This document shows, in pieces, positions 45,607-55,071 of a stretch of 64,000 nt of DNA. The notes beneath the pieces were generated by a model, which made no database searches, was not told the origin of the DNA, and worked only from the letters and a program-made list of their open reading frames with translations. This DNA is from Pseudomonas sp. SJZ074 (GTDB taxonomy: Bacteria; Pseudomonadota; Gammaproteobacteria; Pseudomonadales; Pseudomonadaceae): assembly GCF_007828215.1 (NCBI RefSeq), contig NZ_VIUE01000009.1:86167-150166 (forward strand), written 5' to 3'. The first letter of the stretch is position 1; each line of letters begins with the position of its first letter. The position numbers were made by a program, and so were the translations under genes.

Positions 45607-45661
45607 CCTGTGGCGAGGGGATAAATCCCCTCGCCACAGATAAATCCCCTTGCCACAGGGG
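45607..45661. repeat. hairpin repeat with a tandemly duplicated right arm
   Basis: CCTGTGGCGAGGGG pairs with CCCCTCGCCACAG as in the other members. The unit ATAAATCCCCTCGCCACAG (45621-45639) is then repeated with one change as ATAAATCCCCTTGCCACAG (45640-45658). It lies between the acyltransferase and the ABC exporter gene, which converge. Confidence 0.8.
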
Positions 45662-45674
45662 GTTGAGTCAGAAT

Positions 45675-47507
45675 TCAGTCAATCCCCACAAACCCTCCCG
45701 TCTGGTGCTGCCACAACCGCGCATACAACCCGCCATGGGCCAGCAGTTCGGCGTGGCTGCCGGTTTCGGCGATGCGGCCGTTTTCCAGCACCACCAGCCG
45801 GTCCATCCGGGCGATGGTCGAGAGACGGTGGGCGATGGCGATCACGGTCTTGCCTTGCATCAGCGTCTCGAGGCTTTCCTGGATCGCCGCTTCCACTTCC
45901 GAGTCGAGTGCGGAGGTCGCCTCGTCCATGATCAGGATCGGCGCATCCTTGAGCAGCACCCGGGCAATGGCGATGCGCTGGCGCTGACCGCCGGAGAGTT
46001 TCACACCGCGTTCACCCACATGGGCGTCGAAACCGGTGCGGCCCTGGGCGTCCGACAGCAGCGGGATGAACTCATCGGCACGGGCCTTGTGTACGGCTTC
46101 CCAGAGCTGCGCGTCGGTGGCGTCGGGCTTGCCGTAAAGCAAATTGTCGCGAATCGAGCGGTGCAGCAGCGACGTGTCCTGGGTGATCATGCCGATCCGT
46201 TCACGCAGGCTTTCCTGGCTCACTTCGGCAATGTCCTGGCCGTCGATGAGGATCCGTCCGCCCTCGACGTCATAAAGACGCAGCAGCAGGTTGACCAGGG
46301 TGGATTTCCCCGCGCCGGACGGGCCGATGAGACCGATCTTTTCCCCAGGCTTGATCAGCAGGTTCAGGTCGCCGATCACACCGCTCTTCTTGCCATAGTG
46401 GAAATCCACATGCTCGAAGCGCACTTCGCCCCGACCCACGGCCAATGGCTTGGCGTGCTCGCGGTCAGTGACGCTGACCGGCTGGGCAATGGTCTGCAGG
46501 CCGTCCTGGACCATGCCGATGTTTTCGAAGATGCCGTTGACCACCCACATGATCCAGCCAGACATGTTGACGATACGGATCACCAGCCCGGTCGCCAGGG
46601 CAATGGCACCGACGCTGATCAGCGACTGGGTCCACAACCATAGCGCCAGGCCGGTGGTGCCGACGATCAGCAGCCCGTTCATGCTGGTGATGACCACATC
46701 CATGCTGGTCACCACGCGGCCGGCCAGTTGGGCTTTTTCGGTCTGCTCCTGGATGGCTTCGCGAGCGTACTGCTGTTCGAAATGGGTGTGAGCGAACAGC
46801 TTCAGGGTGGTGATGTTGGTATAGCCGTCGACGATCCGACCCATGAGCTTGGAGCGGGCATCGGACGACACCACCGAGCGTTCCTTAACCCGTGGCACGA
46901 AGTAATAGAGCGAGCCGATATAGGCAGCGATCCACAGCAAAAGAGGGATCATCAGGCGCCAGTCGGCTTCGGCGAACAGCACCAGCGAGCCGATGGAGTA
47001 GATCAATACATGCCACAACGCGTCCACGGCCTGCACCGCCGAGTCCCGCAGGGAATTGCCGGTCTGCATGATGCGCTGGGCGATGCGCCCGGCGAAGTCG
47101 TTCTGGAAAAAATTCAGGCTCTGCTTGAGCACATAGCTGTGGTTCTGCCAGCGGATCAGGCTGGTCATGCCGGGGCTCAGGGTCTGGTGCACCAGCAGGT
47201 CATGCAAGGCCACGAAAATGGGCCGCAGGATCAGCGCCACCACGGCCATCCAGGCCAGTTCCAGGCCATGGATCTTGAAGAAGTCGACGTTGGGCGTGCC
47301 TTGGGCGAGGTCGATGATGCGACTCAGGTAACTGAACAGCGCCACCTCGATCAGTGCGCCGATCAGGCCCACCACCAGCAGGACGGCGAAGCTCGGCCAG
47401 ACTTGTCTCAGGTAATACGTGTAGAAGGGCAGGACGCGGTTCGGTGGGGCCGAACTCGGGGCGTCGCGGAAGATGTCGATCAGCTTTTCGAAACGGCGAT
47501 AAACCAT
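45675..47507 (-). CDS. ABC transporter, fused permease and ATPase (MsbA-like type IV exporter)
   Basis: A 610-residue half-transporter that must dimerise. Six membrane helices lie within residues about 30-320 (FAVLLVVGLIGALIEVALFS and others). The ATPase domain has Walker A IGLIGPSGAGKSTLVNLLLR, Q-loop MITQDTSLLHRSIRDNL, signature VKLSGGQRQRIAIARVLL, Walker B PILIMDEATSALDSEVEAAI and the H-loop VIAIAHRLSTI. Substrate unknown; such exporters carry lipids, peptides or drugs. Confidence 0.92.
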   Translation of the reverse strand: MVYRRFEKLIDIFRDAPSSAPPNRVLPFYTYYLRQVWPSFAVLLVVGLIGALIEVALFSYLSRIIDLAQGTPNVDFFKIHGLELAWMAVVALILRPIFVALHDLLVHQTLSPGMTSLIRWQNHSYVLKQSLNFFQNDFAGRIAQRIMQTGNSLRDSAVQAVDALWHVLIYSIGSLVLFAEADWRLMIPLLLWIAAYIGSLYYFVPRVKERSVVSSDARSKLMGRIVDGYTNITTLKLFAHTHFEQQYAREAIQEQTEKAQLAGRVVTSMDVVITSMNGLLIVGTTGLALWLWTQSLISVGAIALATGLVIRIVNMSGWIMWVVNGIFENIGMVQDGLQTIAQPVSVTDREHAKPLAVGRGEVRFEHVDFHYGKKSGVIGDLNLLIKPGEKIGLIGPSGAGKSTLVNLLLRLYDVEGGRILIDGQDIAEVSQESLRERIGMITQDTSLLHRSIRDNLLYGKPDATDAQLWEAVHKARADEFIPLLSDAQGRTGFDAHVGERGVKLSGGQRQRIAIARVLLKDAPILIMDEATSALDSEVEAAIQESLETLMQGKTVIAIAHRLSTIARMDRLVVLENGRIAETGSHAELLAHGGLYARLWQHQTGGFVGID

Positions 47508-47590
47508 GGTAAACAGCCCGGGCAGGGCTCTCCTTTTTTTGCTGTGAGCGGCACGGGATCGCCGTCGCCGCTCAGGCTTGCCCTGTACCG

Positions 47591-48148
47591 TCAGTCAACG
47601 ATGCGCTTGGCCGACTTGATGATCACAGGGTCGATCGGCACGTTTTGCATGCCTTGCTTGGTGGTGGTCTGGGAGTTGACGATGATGTCCACCACGTCCA
47701 TGCCCTTGACCACTTTGGCGAATACGGCGTAACCGGCATCACGGCCCGGGTCGAGGAACGCGTTGTCGGCCACATTGATGAAAAACTGGCTGGTGGCCGA
47801 GTTCGGATCGGAAGTGCGGGCCATCGACAAGGTGCCGCGAACGTTATGCAAGCCATTGCTGGCTTCGTTCTTGATCGGCGCCTTGGTGTCTTTTTGTTCC
47901 ATCTGCTGGGTGAAGCCGCCGCCCTGGGCCATGAAGCCCGGGATCACTCGGTGGAAAATCGTGTTGTTGTAGAAACCGCTGTCCACGTACTTGAGGAAGT
48001 TTTCGGTACTGATGGGGGCCTTGACCGGGTCCAGTTCGATTTCGATCTGGCCGTTGGTGGTTTCCAGCAACACGTGGGGCGCTGGTGCGGCCATCAGGTT
48101 GGCGGCAAACAGAACGGAGCCGGCGGCGAGGGCGATCTTTTTCAGCAT
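47591..48148 (-). CDS. ppiA: periplasmic peptidyl-prolyl cis-trans isomerase (cyclophilin)
   Basis: A 185-residue cyclophilin with a signal peptide ([20 protein letters not shown]). The fold is clear from [20 protein letters not shown] (with catalytic Arg), [33 protein letters not shown] and [17 protein letters not shown]. It catalyses prolyl isomerisation of exported proteins in the periplasm. It follows the alpha/beta hydrolase gene with a four-base gap on the same strand. Confidence 0.92.
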   Translation of the reverse strand: MLKKIALAAGSVLFAANLMAAPAPHVLLETTNGQIEIELDPVKAPISTENFLKYVDSGFYNNTIFHRVIPGFMAQGGGFTQQMEQKDTKAPIKNEASNGLHNVRGTLSMARTSDPNSATSQFFINVADNAFLDPGRDAGYAVFAKVVKGMDVVDIIVNSQTTTKQGMQNVPIDPVIIKSAKRIVD

Positions 48149-48152
48149 GGGT

Positions 48153-48956
48153 TCATTGATCCTGAGTGGTGGAATCGATTGCGATCAAAAAGTCGAGCAG
48201 GGTTTGGTTGAAGCGTTCGGGTTGGTCCAGCGGCGTAGCGTGCCTTGAATCGGTGAAGACCACCAGTCGGGCATCGGGCAACTGTTTTACATAGGCTTCC
48301 TTCAGGGCCACCGGGGTGTAGTCGTGGTCGGCGCAGATAACGAGGGTTGGACAGGCAACCTGCGAGAGTCGTTCCTGGACACCCCAGCCCACGACGGCAT
48401 CGAAGCTGGCGAGATAAGCATGTTTGTCGTTTTTTGCCCAGCGCCGGGCCATTTCAAGGCGTAAATCCGCCTGTTCGGGCTTGGGGAACAGCTTGGCTCC
48501 CAGGGCCTTGCCGATGGTCTCCAGGCTGAGGATACGCATCAGGCTCCAGCGCTTGAACCATTGCCAGCAATCGTCCAGCGTGCGGATCTTGACTTGCGGC
48601 GCGCTGTTGACAATGCACAGGCTCTTGACCCGCCCGGGCTCGTCCACTGCCAACTGAAAGGCGATCATGCCGCCCATCGACCAGCCCACCAGATGTACCG
48701 GGCCCAGGTCCAGGTGATCGATCAGGGCGCTCAGGTCGGCGCTGAAACCTTCGATGCTGTAGGGGCCGCGGGGTTTGTCGGAGCGTCCGTGGCCGCGCAC
48801 GTCCACCACGATCAGGTGGTAATGGGCGGACAATACCGGGATCTGTTTTTCCCAATCCAGGGTGCTGGAACCCAGCCCATGGACCAGCAGCAGCGGTGCG
48901 CCGTGGCCGTATTCCTCGTAGTGCAGATTGCAGTCTTCGTGTACGAAATAGGCCAT
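48153..48956 (-). CDS. alpha/beta hydrolase
   Basis: A 267-residue hydrolase. The nucleophile elbow is [14 protein letters not shown] (Ser near residue 93), preceded by the oxyanion loop [16 protein letters not shown]; the acid is in [14 protein letters not shown] and the His in [15 protein letters not shown]. It resembles beta-ketoadipate enol-lactone hydrolase or esterase relatives; the substrate is open. It is co-oriented with ppiA and lies 14 bases after the LysR gene's stop. Confidence 0.88.
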   Translation of the reverse strand: MAYFVHEDCNLHYEEYGHGAPLLLVHGLGSSTLDWEKQIPVLSAHYHLIVVDVRGHGRSDKPRGPYSIEGFSADLSALIDHLDLGPVHLVGWSMGGMIAFQLAVDEPGRVKSLCIVNSAPQVKIRTLDDCWQWFKRWSLMRILSLETIGKALGAKLFPKPEQADLRLEMARRWAKNDKHAYLASFDAVVGWGVQERLSQVACPTLVICADHDYTPVALKEAYVKQLPDARLVVFTDSRHATPLDQPERFNQTLLDFLIAIDSTTQDQ

Positions 48957-48970
48957 CGGCGAACTCCTTG

Positions 48971-49894
48971 TCAGGCTTGTTCAGGGGCGGCGAACGGCGC
49001 ATCCAGAGGCGCGGTATCGAAGGTGCGCAGCAGTTCGATGAGGATTTGCGTGGCCGGGCCCAGGGGTTTTTCCTTGTTCGAATACAGGTAGAAGCTCGGG
49101 TTGCGGCTGCCCCCCTGATCCAAGGGTAGCCGCTTGAGCGTGCCCTCCCGCAGTTCCCGTTCGATCATGTGCCGGGGCAGCCAGGCAAAGCCCAGGCCGC
49201 TGCCGACGAAGGTCGCGGCGGTGGCGAGGCTGCCGACGGTCCAGCGTTGCTCGGCACCGAGCCAGCCCACGTCCCGGGGTTGCTGGCGACCGGAATCGCG
49301 GATCACCACTTGCAACTGACTTTCCAGGTCCTGGAACGTCAGCTCGCGATTGAGCCGGTGCAACGCATGTTCGGGGTGGGCCACGGCGACGAACTCCACG
49401 TCGCTCAGCTCAGCACCGAGATAGCCGGGGATGCTGAAGCCAATGATGGCCAGGTCGGCGACGCCTTCGAGCAGCACCTCCTCCACACCCGACAGCACTT
49501 CTTCCCGCAGGCGTACCCGGCAGCCGCGGCTCTGCGGCATGAACGCCGCCAGGGCCCGGACGAGGCGGGCGGTGGGGTAGGCGGCGTCGACCACCAGCCG
49601 TACTTCGGCTTCCCAACCCTGTTCCATGTGATGGGCCAGGTCTTCCAGTTGGCTGGCCTGTTTTACCAGCTGCCGGGAGCGCCGCAACAGCACGCCGCCA
49701 GCCTCGGTCAGCACCGCTTTGCGTCCATCGATGCGCAACAAGGGCACGCCGAGCTGATCCTGCATGCGGGCCACGGTATAGCTTACCGACGATTGGGAGC
49801 GGTGCAACACGTCGGCGGCCTGGGCGAAACCGCCGTGGTCTACCACGGCCTGCAGGGTTCGCCATTGATCAAGGGTCACGCGGGGCGCTTTCAT
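48971..49894 (-). CDS. LysR family transcriptional regulator
   Basis: A 307-residue regulator with an N-terminal HTH (HGGFAQAADVLHRSQSSVSY, about residues 20-39) and an effector domain. It is the first gene of the run LysR, hydrolase, ppiA and is divergent from a small exported protein gene 50 bases away, with the azoreductase gene beyond. LysR genes beside azoR usually control it, but that is inference here. Confidence 0.9.
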   Translation of the reverse strand: MKAPRVTLDQWRTLQAVVDHGGFAQAADVLHRSQSSVSYTVARMQDQLGVPLLRIDGRKAVLTEAGGVLLRRSRQLVKQASQLEDLAHHMEQGWEAEVRLVVDAAYPTARLVRALAAFMPQSRGCRVRLREEVLSGVEEVLLEGVADLAIIGFSIPGYLGAELSDVEFVAVAHPEHALHRLNRELTFQDLESQLQVVIRDSGRQQPRDVGWLGAEQRWTVGSLATAATFVGSGLGFAWLPRHMIERELREGTLKRLPLDQGGSRNPSFYLYSNKEKPLGPATQILIELLRTFDTAPLDAPFAAPEQA

Positions 49895-49944
49895 ATTGAG
49901 CTCCTCTTGTCCTAAGCTGGCGGTCCCTTGGTGGAGACAGCCGA

Positions 49945-50259
49945 ATGAAGAAAATCTGTTGTGCAGTGCTGGCCCTGTTGCCGCTGACTGCGTTCGCGTA
50001 TCCGATCGATGTGGAAAAACACCTCGACGGCCTGAAGATCGACTACACCGCCTACGACACCGACGCCGACATCGGCTCCATCCAGGTCAACAACTACGGC
50101 AGCACCGACGCGGCCTGCACCGTGGTGTTCCGCAACGGGCCGGAAGCGCCTCGTACCCGCAAGATCGAAGTGGCCGCCGGCAAGTTCAAGAACGCCACCG
50201 CCAAGTTCAACCGCAACATCATCAAACTGCGCATCGAGCTGACCTGTAGGCCGAAGTAA
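49945..50259 (+). CDS. small exported protein of unknown function
   Basis: A 104-residue protein with a signal peptide (MKKICCAVLALLPLTAFA) and a mature beta-rich domain of about 86 residues with one cysteine pair (DAACTVV, LTCRPK) that could form a disulfide. The pattern is like small DUF-type immunoglobulin-fold proteins (KIEVAAGKFKNATAKFNRNI), but no family was firmly recognised. Confidence 0.75.
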   Translation: MKKICCAVLALLPLTAFAYPIDVEKHLDGLKIDYTAYDTDADIGSIQVNNYGSTDAACTVVFRNGPEAPRTRKIEVAAGKFKNATAKFNRNIIKLRIELTCRPK

Positions 50260-50399
50260 ATCGAAACTGGGACGCTGGTTCAGCTTATAAACGAATTTAT
50301 CGATGCTTTGCAGCAAGTATTTGCGCTTTTTTATCGATATAGTCCCTATTAGTCTCTGTTCCATCGACTGACAACACATTCAGATGGAGCCTACATCCC

Positions 50400-50999
50400 A
50401 TGTCCCGCGTTCTGATTATCGAAAGCAGTGCCCGCCAGCAAGACTCGGTTTCCCGTCAACTCACCCAGACCTTCATCAAGCAATGGAAAGCTGCTCATCC
50501 GGCCGATGAAATCAACGTCCGCGACCTTGCAGTCAATGCCGTGCCTCATTTGGACGCCAACCTGCTGGGTGGCTGGATGAAGCCCGCCGAGCAGCGCAAT
50601 GACATCGAGAACGCCTCGCTGGAGCGCTCCAACCAACTGACCGATGAGTTGTTGGCCGCCGATGTACTGGTGATGGCTGCGCCGATGTACAACTTCGCCA
50701 TTCCCAGCACCTTGAAAGCCTGGCTCGACCATGTGCTACGTGCCGGGGTGACCTTCAAGTACACCCCCACCGGGCCCCAAGGCCTGCTGACCGGCAAGCG
50801 GGCCTTCGTGCTGACCGCTCGCGGCGGCATCCACGCCGGTGGCAGCTCCGATCATCAGGAGCCCTACCTGCGGCAGGTCATGGCCTTCATCGGGATTCAC
50901 GACGTGACCTTCATCCATGCCGAAGGCATGAACCTGGGCGGTGACTTCCAGGAGAAGGGCTTGAATCAGGCCAACGCCAAACTGTCCCAGGTCGCTTGA
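50400..50999 (+). CDS. azoR: FMN-dependent NADH azoreductase
   Basis: A 199-residue flavodoxin-like reductase. Hallmarks are LIIESSARQQDSVSRQLTQT (FMN phosphate binding), APMYNFAIPSTLKAWLDHVL, TARGGIHAGGSSDHQEPYLR and FIGIHDVTFIHAEGMN. AzoR enzymes reduce quinones and azo bonds by two electrons and protect against thiol and quinone stress. A 140-base leader separates it from the small exported protein. Confidence 0.93.
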   Translation: MSRVLIIESSARQQDSVSRQLTQTFIKQWKAAHPADEINVRDLAVNAVPHLDANLLGGWMKPAEQRNDIENASLERSNQLTDELLAADVLVMAAPMYNFAIPSTLKAWLDHVLRAGVTFKYTPTGPQGLLTGKRAFVLTARGGIHAGGSSDHQEPYLRQVMAFIGIHDVTFIHAEGMNLGGDFQEKGLNQANAKLSQVA

Positions 51000-51125
51000 T
51001 TTGTTAATCCTCGGCTAATCGTCGGGTGGTCTAGTGGCCACACAGGCCACTGTTGACCTGGCGATTCCCTTCAATCCGTTTCGCGCATCGAACCTCCCTT
51101 TGCACTTGTTGCTCCTGAGTGCAGT

Positions 51126-51165
51126 AGCCCGATTGAACGCATTGGCGAGATCGGGCTTTTTTTTT
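51126..51165 (+). terminator. intrinsic terminator
   Basis: AGCCCGAT pairs with ATCGGGCT across a 16-base loop, followed directly by nine T. It lies 127 bases after the azoR stop, far enough that it could end either a long azoR tail or a separate short RNA. Confidence 0.85.
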
Positions 51166-51226
51166 GAGAATGGTTTTTAACCAGCCTTCGCTCTATGCTG
51201 GGCGGACAGAATGGAGGCTGTGAACG

Positions 51227-53095
51227 ATGTTCAAACTCAGGCGCAAAACATGGGCATTTCTTCTGGTCTACATCGTAGGGGTCAGTGGCTATATCTATTA
51301 CCTCTACGTCGAGACCCAGGGGATCCTGACCGACAACATCAATAGCAAACTGCTGCATGCCGCGTTAGGCGCTTCGGCCATCCTCGGTGATGGCTATCAT
51401 GACAACCTGATCGACAAACAGTCCAAATCGCCGGCGCAAGACTGGGACGCCATTCAGCGGCTTTCCAGTTTCAACGAGTCAATGGGCACCGCCTTTGTCT
51501 ACAGCGTGATCAAGCGTGATGGAAAGGCATACCTGATCAGTTCCAGCGCATCGAAGAAAGAAATCGAGGAAAAGAACTTCGTGCGTTTCTTCGATCCTTA
51601 TCCTGATGCCAGCCAGGCGTTACTCGATAGCTTCGAGCGCAGCGAGCCCACTTGGATCGATTACTCGGACCATTGGGGGGATTTTCGCGCCGTCTTCGTC
51701 CCTATGAAGTCCAAGGACGGTACGGTTTATGTGGCGGGGGCGGAGATGACGTTGGAGGATTACTATCACCAACTCAATCAGGATTCGCTGCACCATATCA
51801 TTCTTGCCATTCTGGTCTTCCTCGCGTTCAGCCTTTTCCGCACCCGTGCCCACCTCCAGCAGTTGCAAACGAACGAACGGCTATTGAACGAGGCAAAGAA
51901 CGCCGCCGAGGAAGCAGATCGTTCAAAAACCAGATTTTTAGCCACCATGAGTCATGAGATCCGTACCCCCATGCACGGGGTCATCGGGGCCACCGAGTTG
52001 CTGTCACGTTCGTCTTTGACCGTCGAGCAGAACACCCTCTTGAAGACGATTCAGACCAGCGGGCGGAGCTTGCTGTCGCTGATCGACAACGTTCTCGATC
52101 TGGCGAAAATCGAAGCGGGCAAACTTGAGTTGAAGCCTTGTGTATTTGAATTGCGAGCGCTGGTTTCATCCACTGTTGAAATCATCCGGCAGAGCATCAA
52201 GGACAAGCCGATCATCATTGAAACTCAAGTGTCCTCGAGCGTACCCCGTTGGGTTAAAACCGATATCGATTGTCTGCGTCAGGTATTGATCAATTTGCTG
52301 GGCAACGCGATCAAGTTCACCGAAAGCGGAAAAGTATCGCTCACGGTCACGACGAGTGGACACGACGCTGGAGCCCAGCTCGACTTTTCCATACACGATA
52401 CCGGCATAGGCATTCCCGAAGAGCGGCAAGACAGCCTGTTCGAGCCCTTTGTCCAGCTTAAAGGACAAGCCAGTCAACGTTTTACCGGGAGTGGCCTCGG
52501 TCTTTCAATCTGCAAGAAACTGGTCGAAGCACAGCAGGGGACTTTATCTTTTACCAGCCGATTAGGGATCGGTTCGACGTTCTCCTTCTCGCTCCCCATG
52601 GAATCGTTCCGAGGCTCGGAAATTCCCTTGGGTGACGAACATGACGCCGTGGATTTCGACGCATATTTCGCCACGCGCTACCCGCTCGATATCCTGCTGG
52701 TAGAGAACCATCCGGTGAATCAGAAAGTGGCCATGGCAATGCTGGAAGCGCTGGGGTACATCGCTGATCTTGCATCCGATGGCCTGGAGGCGATCAGGCG
52801 CTGTGCGACTTCGATGCCAGAGGTCATTCTCATGGACATCAACATGCCGGTGATGGATGGGGTGGAAGCGATCCGCAAGATCCGTGGGCTGCCGCAGGGC
52901 AATGCTTGTTACATCGTTGCTTTTACCGCGAGTGTTTTTTCCCACGAGGTCGAACGTTTCAGAGCCGCCGGAGCCGATGACATTCTAACCAAGCCGGCAA
53001 ATTTCCAGGCCGTGACCCGGGTGCTTCAGCGGGCAGCCAACGATCGGCAACAACGTCAGGTTCGCACGCCAGCGGTGGATGAAGTTTCCAGTTAA
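51227..53095 (+). CDS. hybrid sensor histidine kinase/response regulator
   Basis: A 622-residue sensor. Two membrane helices (about residues 9-27 and 189-205) flank a periplasmic domain of about 160 residues. HisKA has H243 in ATMSHEIRTPMHGVIG; the ATPase lobe has LLGNAIKFTESG, FSIHDTGIGIPEERQ and FTGSGLGLSICKKL. The C-terminal receiver has D537 in VILMDINMPVMDG and Lys in ILTKPAN, but its acidic pair reads E493-N494 (LLVENHPVNQ), with Asn where Asp is normal. No Hpt domain and no adjacent regulator, so the output partner is elsewhere. Base composition looks lower in GC than its neighbours. Confidence 0.9.
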   Translation: MFKLRRKTWAFLLVYIVGVSGYIYYLYVETQGILTDNINSKLLHAALGASAILGDGYHDNLIDKQSKSPAQDWDAIQRLSSFNESMGTAFVYSVIKRDGKAYLISSSASKKEIEEKNFVRFFDPYPDASQALLDSFERSEPTWIDYSDHWGDFRAVFVPMKSKDGTVYVAGAEMTLEDYYHQLNQDSLHHIILAILVFLAFSLFRTRAHLQQLQTNERLLNEAKNAAEEADRSKTRFLATMSHEIRTPMHGVIGATELLSRSSLTVEQNTLLKTIQTSGRSLLSLIDNVLDLAKIEAGKLELKPCVFELRALVSSTVEIIRQSIKDKPIIIETQVSSSVPRWVKTDIDCLRQVLINLLGNAIKFTESGKVSLTVTTSGHDAGAQLDFSIHDTGIGIPEERQDSLFEPFVQLKGQASQRFTGSGLGLSICKKLVEAQQGTLSFTSRLGIGSTFSFSLPMESFRGSEIPLGDEHDAVDFDAYFATRYPLDILLVENHPVNQKVAMAMLEALGYIADLASDGLEAIRRCATSMPEVILMDINMPVMDGVEAIRKIRGLPQGNACYIVAFTASVFSHEVERFRAAGADDILTKPANFQAVTRVLQRAANDRQQRQVRTPAVDEVSS

Positions 53096-53170
53096 GTGGC
53101 TAGGGAATGAACGCCGTTCACTGATCCAGCAAAAACGGCTATCTTCGCCGCCTTCCGAAACGAGGGGCGT

Positions 53171-54034
53171 ATGGGCTATCTACTTTTTGTGACATTGATC
53201 CAGGCATTTTCCTTCAGCCTGATCGGCGAATACCTGGCCGGGCATGTGGACAGTTATTTCGCGGTGCTGGTCCGGGTGCTGCTGGCCGGGTTGGTGTTCA
53301 TTCCATTGACCCGTTGGCGCCAGGTTGAAGCATCGTTCATGCGCGGCATGCTGTTGATCGGCGCCTTGCAGTTCGGCGTGACCTACGTCTGCCTGTACCT
53401 GAGCTTCCGGGTGCTGACGGTGCCCGAGGTGCTGCTTTTCACCATACTCACGCCACTGCACGTGACCTTGATCGAAGACGCGCTGAACCGTCGTTTCAAC
53501 CCCTGGGCGCTGGTCGCTGCGTTGGTGGCCGTGGCCGGCGCGGCAGTGATTCGCTATGACCGGATCAATCCGGATTTCTTCATGGGTTTCCTGTTGTTGC
53601 AACTGGCCAACTTCACCTACGCGGCTGGGCAGGTGTTGTACAAGCATCTGGTGGCCCGCCACCCGAGCGACCTGCCGCACTACCGGCGTTTCGGCTACTT
53701 CTACCTCGGCGCGCTGGCGGTGGCGTTGCCGGCTTTCCTGCTGTTCGGCAAGACGAATTTCTGGCCTGAAGCGCCACTGCAATGGGGCGTGCTGGTGTTC
53801 CTCGGCCTCGTCTCCACAGCCCTGGGGCTGTACTGGTGGAACAAAGGCGCATGCCTGGTCCAAGGCGGGACGTTGGCGGTGATGAACAACCTGCACGTGC
53901 CTGTAGGGCTGTTGCTGAACCTGCTGATCTGGAACCAGCACGAGGCATTGGGCCGGTTGTTCCTGGGCGGCGGTGTCATTCTGCTTGCGGTGTGGATCAG
54001 TCGGTTGAGCCTGCGCAAGCCGCAGGTTGCCTGA
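53171..54034 (+). CDS. EamA/DMT family transporter
   Basis: A 287-residue exporter with ten hydrophobic helices; residues 1-140 and 145-285 are the two EamA repeats (FGVTYVCLYLSFRVLTVPEV, then LVSTALGLYWWNKGACLVQG). This subtype (WNKGA...GGTLAVMNNLHVP) resembles carboxylate/amino acid/amine exporters. The last 38 bases overlap the 3' end of the convergent LysR gene. Confidence 0.87.
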   Translation: MGYLLFVTLIQAFSFSLIGEYLAGHVDSYFAVLVRVLLAGLVFIPLTRWRQVEASFMRGMLLIGALQFGVTYVCLYLSFRVLTVPEVLLFTILTPLHVTLIEDALNRRFNPWALVAALVAVAGAAVIRYDRINPDFFMGFLLLQLANFTYAAGQVLYKHLVARHPSDLPHYRRFGYFYLGALAVALPAFLLFGKTNFWPEAPLQWGVLVFLGLVSTALGLYWWNKGACLVQGGTLAVMNNLHVPVGLLLNLLIWNQHEALGRLFLGGGVILLAVWISRLSLRKPQVA

Positions 54035-54914
54035 GCGCCAATTGTTCGACCAGGAAGTCGATGAAGGCCCGGGTTTTCTGTGGCAGGCGCCGGGCTGACG
54101 AATACACCGCGTTGATGCTGATCGCCGGGGCTTGCCATTCGCACAGTACCGGCACCAGCCGCCCGGCAGCCAGAGCGTCTTCCACGATGAAATCCGGCAG
54201 CAGCGCAATACCCATGCCGGCCTCGGCGGCCTGGGCGAGCAAGTCGCCGTTGTTGACGTGCAGGGGGCCGGTGACATTGACCCGTTGCGTCTCCTTGCCA
54301 TTACACAGTTGCAGGCTCACGCCACTTTGCAGGTAGCCGTAGTTGAGGCACTGATGGGTGCGCAGGTCCTGGGGCGTCTGCGGGACACCCGCACGCTCCA
54401 GGTAGGCCGGGGCGGCGACCATGATGCGTGGCGCCGGCGCCAGTTGCCGGGCGATCATGGTGGAGTCGGGCATGCTGGCGATACGGATGGTCACGTCGAA
54501 ACCGCCGCGCACCGGATCGACCTGCTGGTCGCTGAGCACCACTTGCAGCTCGATGTTCGGATGCCGTTCATGGAACAGCGGAATCAGCTTGCCCAGCCGG
54601 CGCAGGCCGAACGACATCGGCGCGTTGACCCGCAACACCCCGCGTAACTCACCAATCCCGTCCCGCGCCCGCTGCTCGGCCTCATCCAGTGCCGCCAGGA
54701 CTTCCCGAGCCGCCTCGAAATACTCGGCGCCTGCTTCGGTGAGATGCAGGCTGCGCGTGGTGCGTTGCAGCAATTGCACGCCGATGGCTTCTTCCAGCGC
54801 CTGAATCTGCTTGCTGACCTTCGACCTGGGCACGTCCATGGCCCGGGCGGCTGCCGCGAAGCCGTTCTCGCCCACGGTGACGACGAACGCGCGCATGCAT
54901 TCGATGCGATCCAT
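53997..54914 (-). CDS. LysR family transcriptional regulator
   Basis: A 305-residue regulator of the CrgA/AaeR-like branch: MDRIECMRAFVVTVGENGFA starts the winged HTH, AARAMDVPRSKVSKQIQALE is the recognition helix, and LRVNAPMSFGLRRLGKLIPL starts the effector domain. It diverges from the isochorismatase gene, with a perfect palindrome 17 bases before its start, so it probably controls that gene. Confidence 0.9.
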   Translation of the reverse strand: MDRIECMRAFVVTVGENGFAAAARAMDVPRSKVSKQIQALEEAIGVQLLQRTTRSLHLTEAGAEYFEAAREVLAALDEAEQRARDGIGELRGVLRVNAPMSFGLRRLGKLIPLFHERHPNIELQVVLSDQQVDPVRGGFDVTIRIASMPDSTMIARQLAPAPRIMVAAPAYLERAGVPQTPQDLRTHQCLNYGYLQSGVSLQLCNGKETQRVNVTGPLHVNNGDLLAQAAEAGMGIALLPDFIVEDALAAGRLVPVLCEWQAPAISINAVYSSARRLPQKTRAFIDFLVEQLALRQPAACAGSTD

Positions 54915-54930
54915 GATTGTTCCTTTTTTA

Positions 54931-54945
54931 GAATCAATGATTCTC
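54931..54945. promoter_or_regulatory. candidate LysR operator
   Basis: AGAATC-AAT-GATTCT is a perfect 15-base palindrome, 17 bases upstream of the LysR start codon and in the 157-base divergent promoter region of the isochorismatase gene. The placement suits an autorepressed LysR system. Confidence 0.6.
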
Positions 54946-55071
54946 GATTTTAGGTAATTGTCCCTTTTATGGCTAGCCCCTAAAGTACACCCATGCCGAC
55001 GACATCACCGCTGAAGCGAACATCGACACACCCTAATCGATTGAAATCTCTACATTAAAAAGGAACACACC

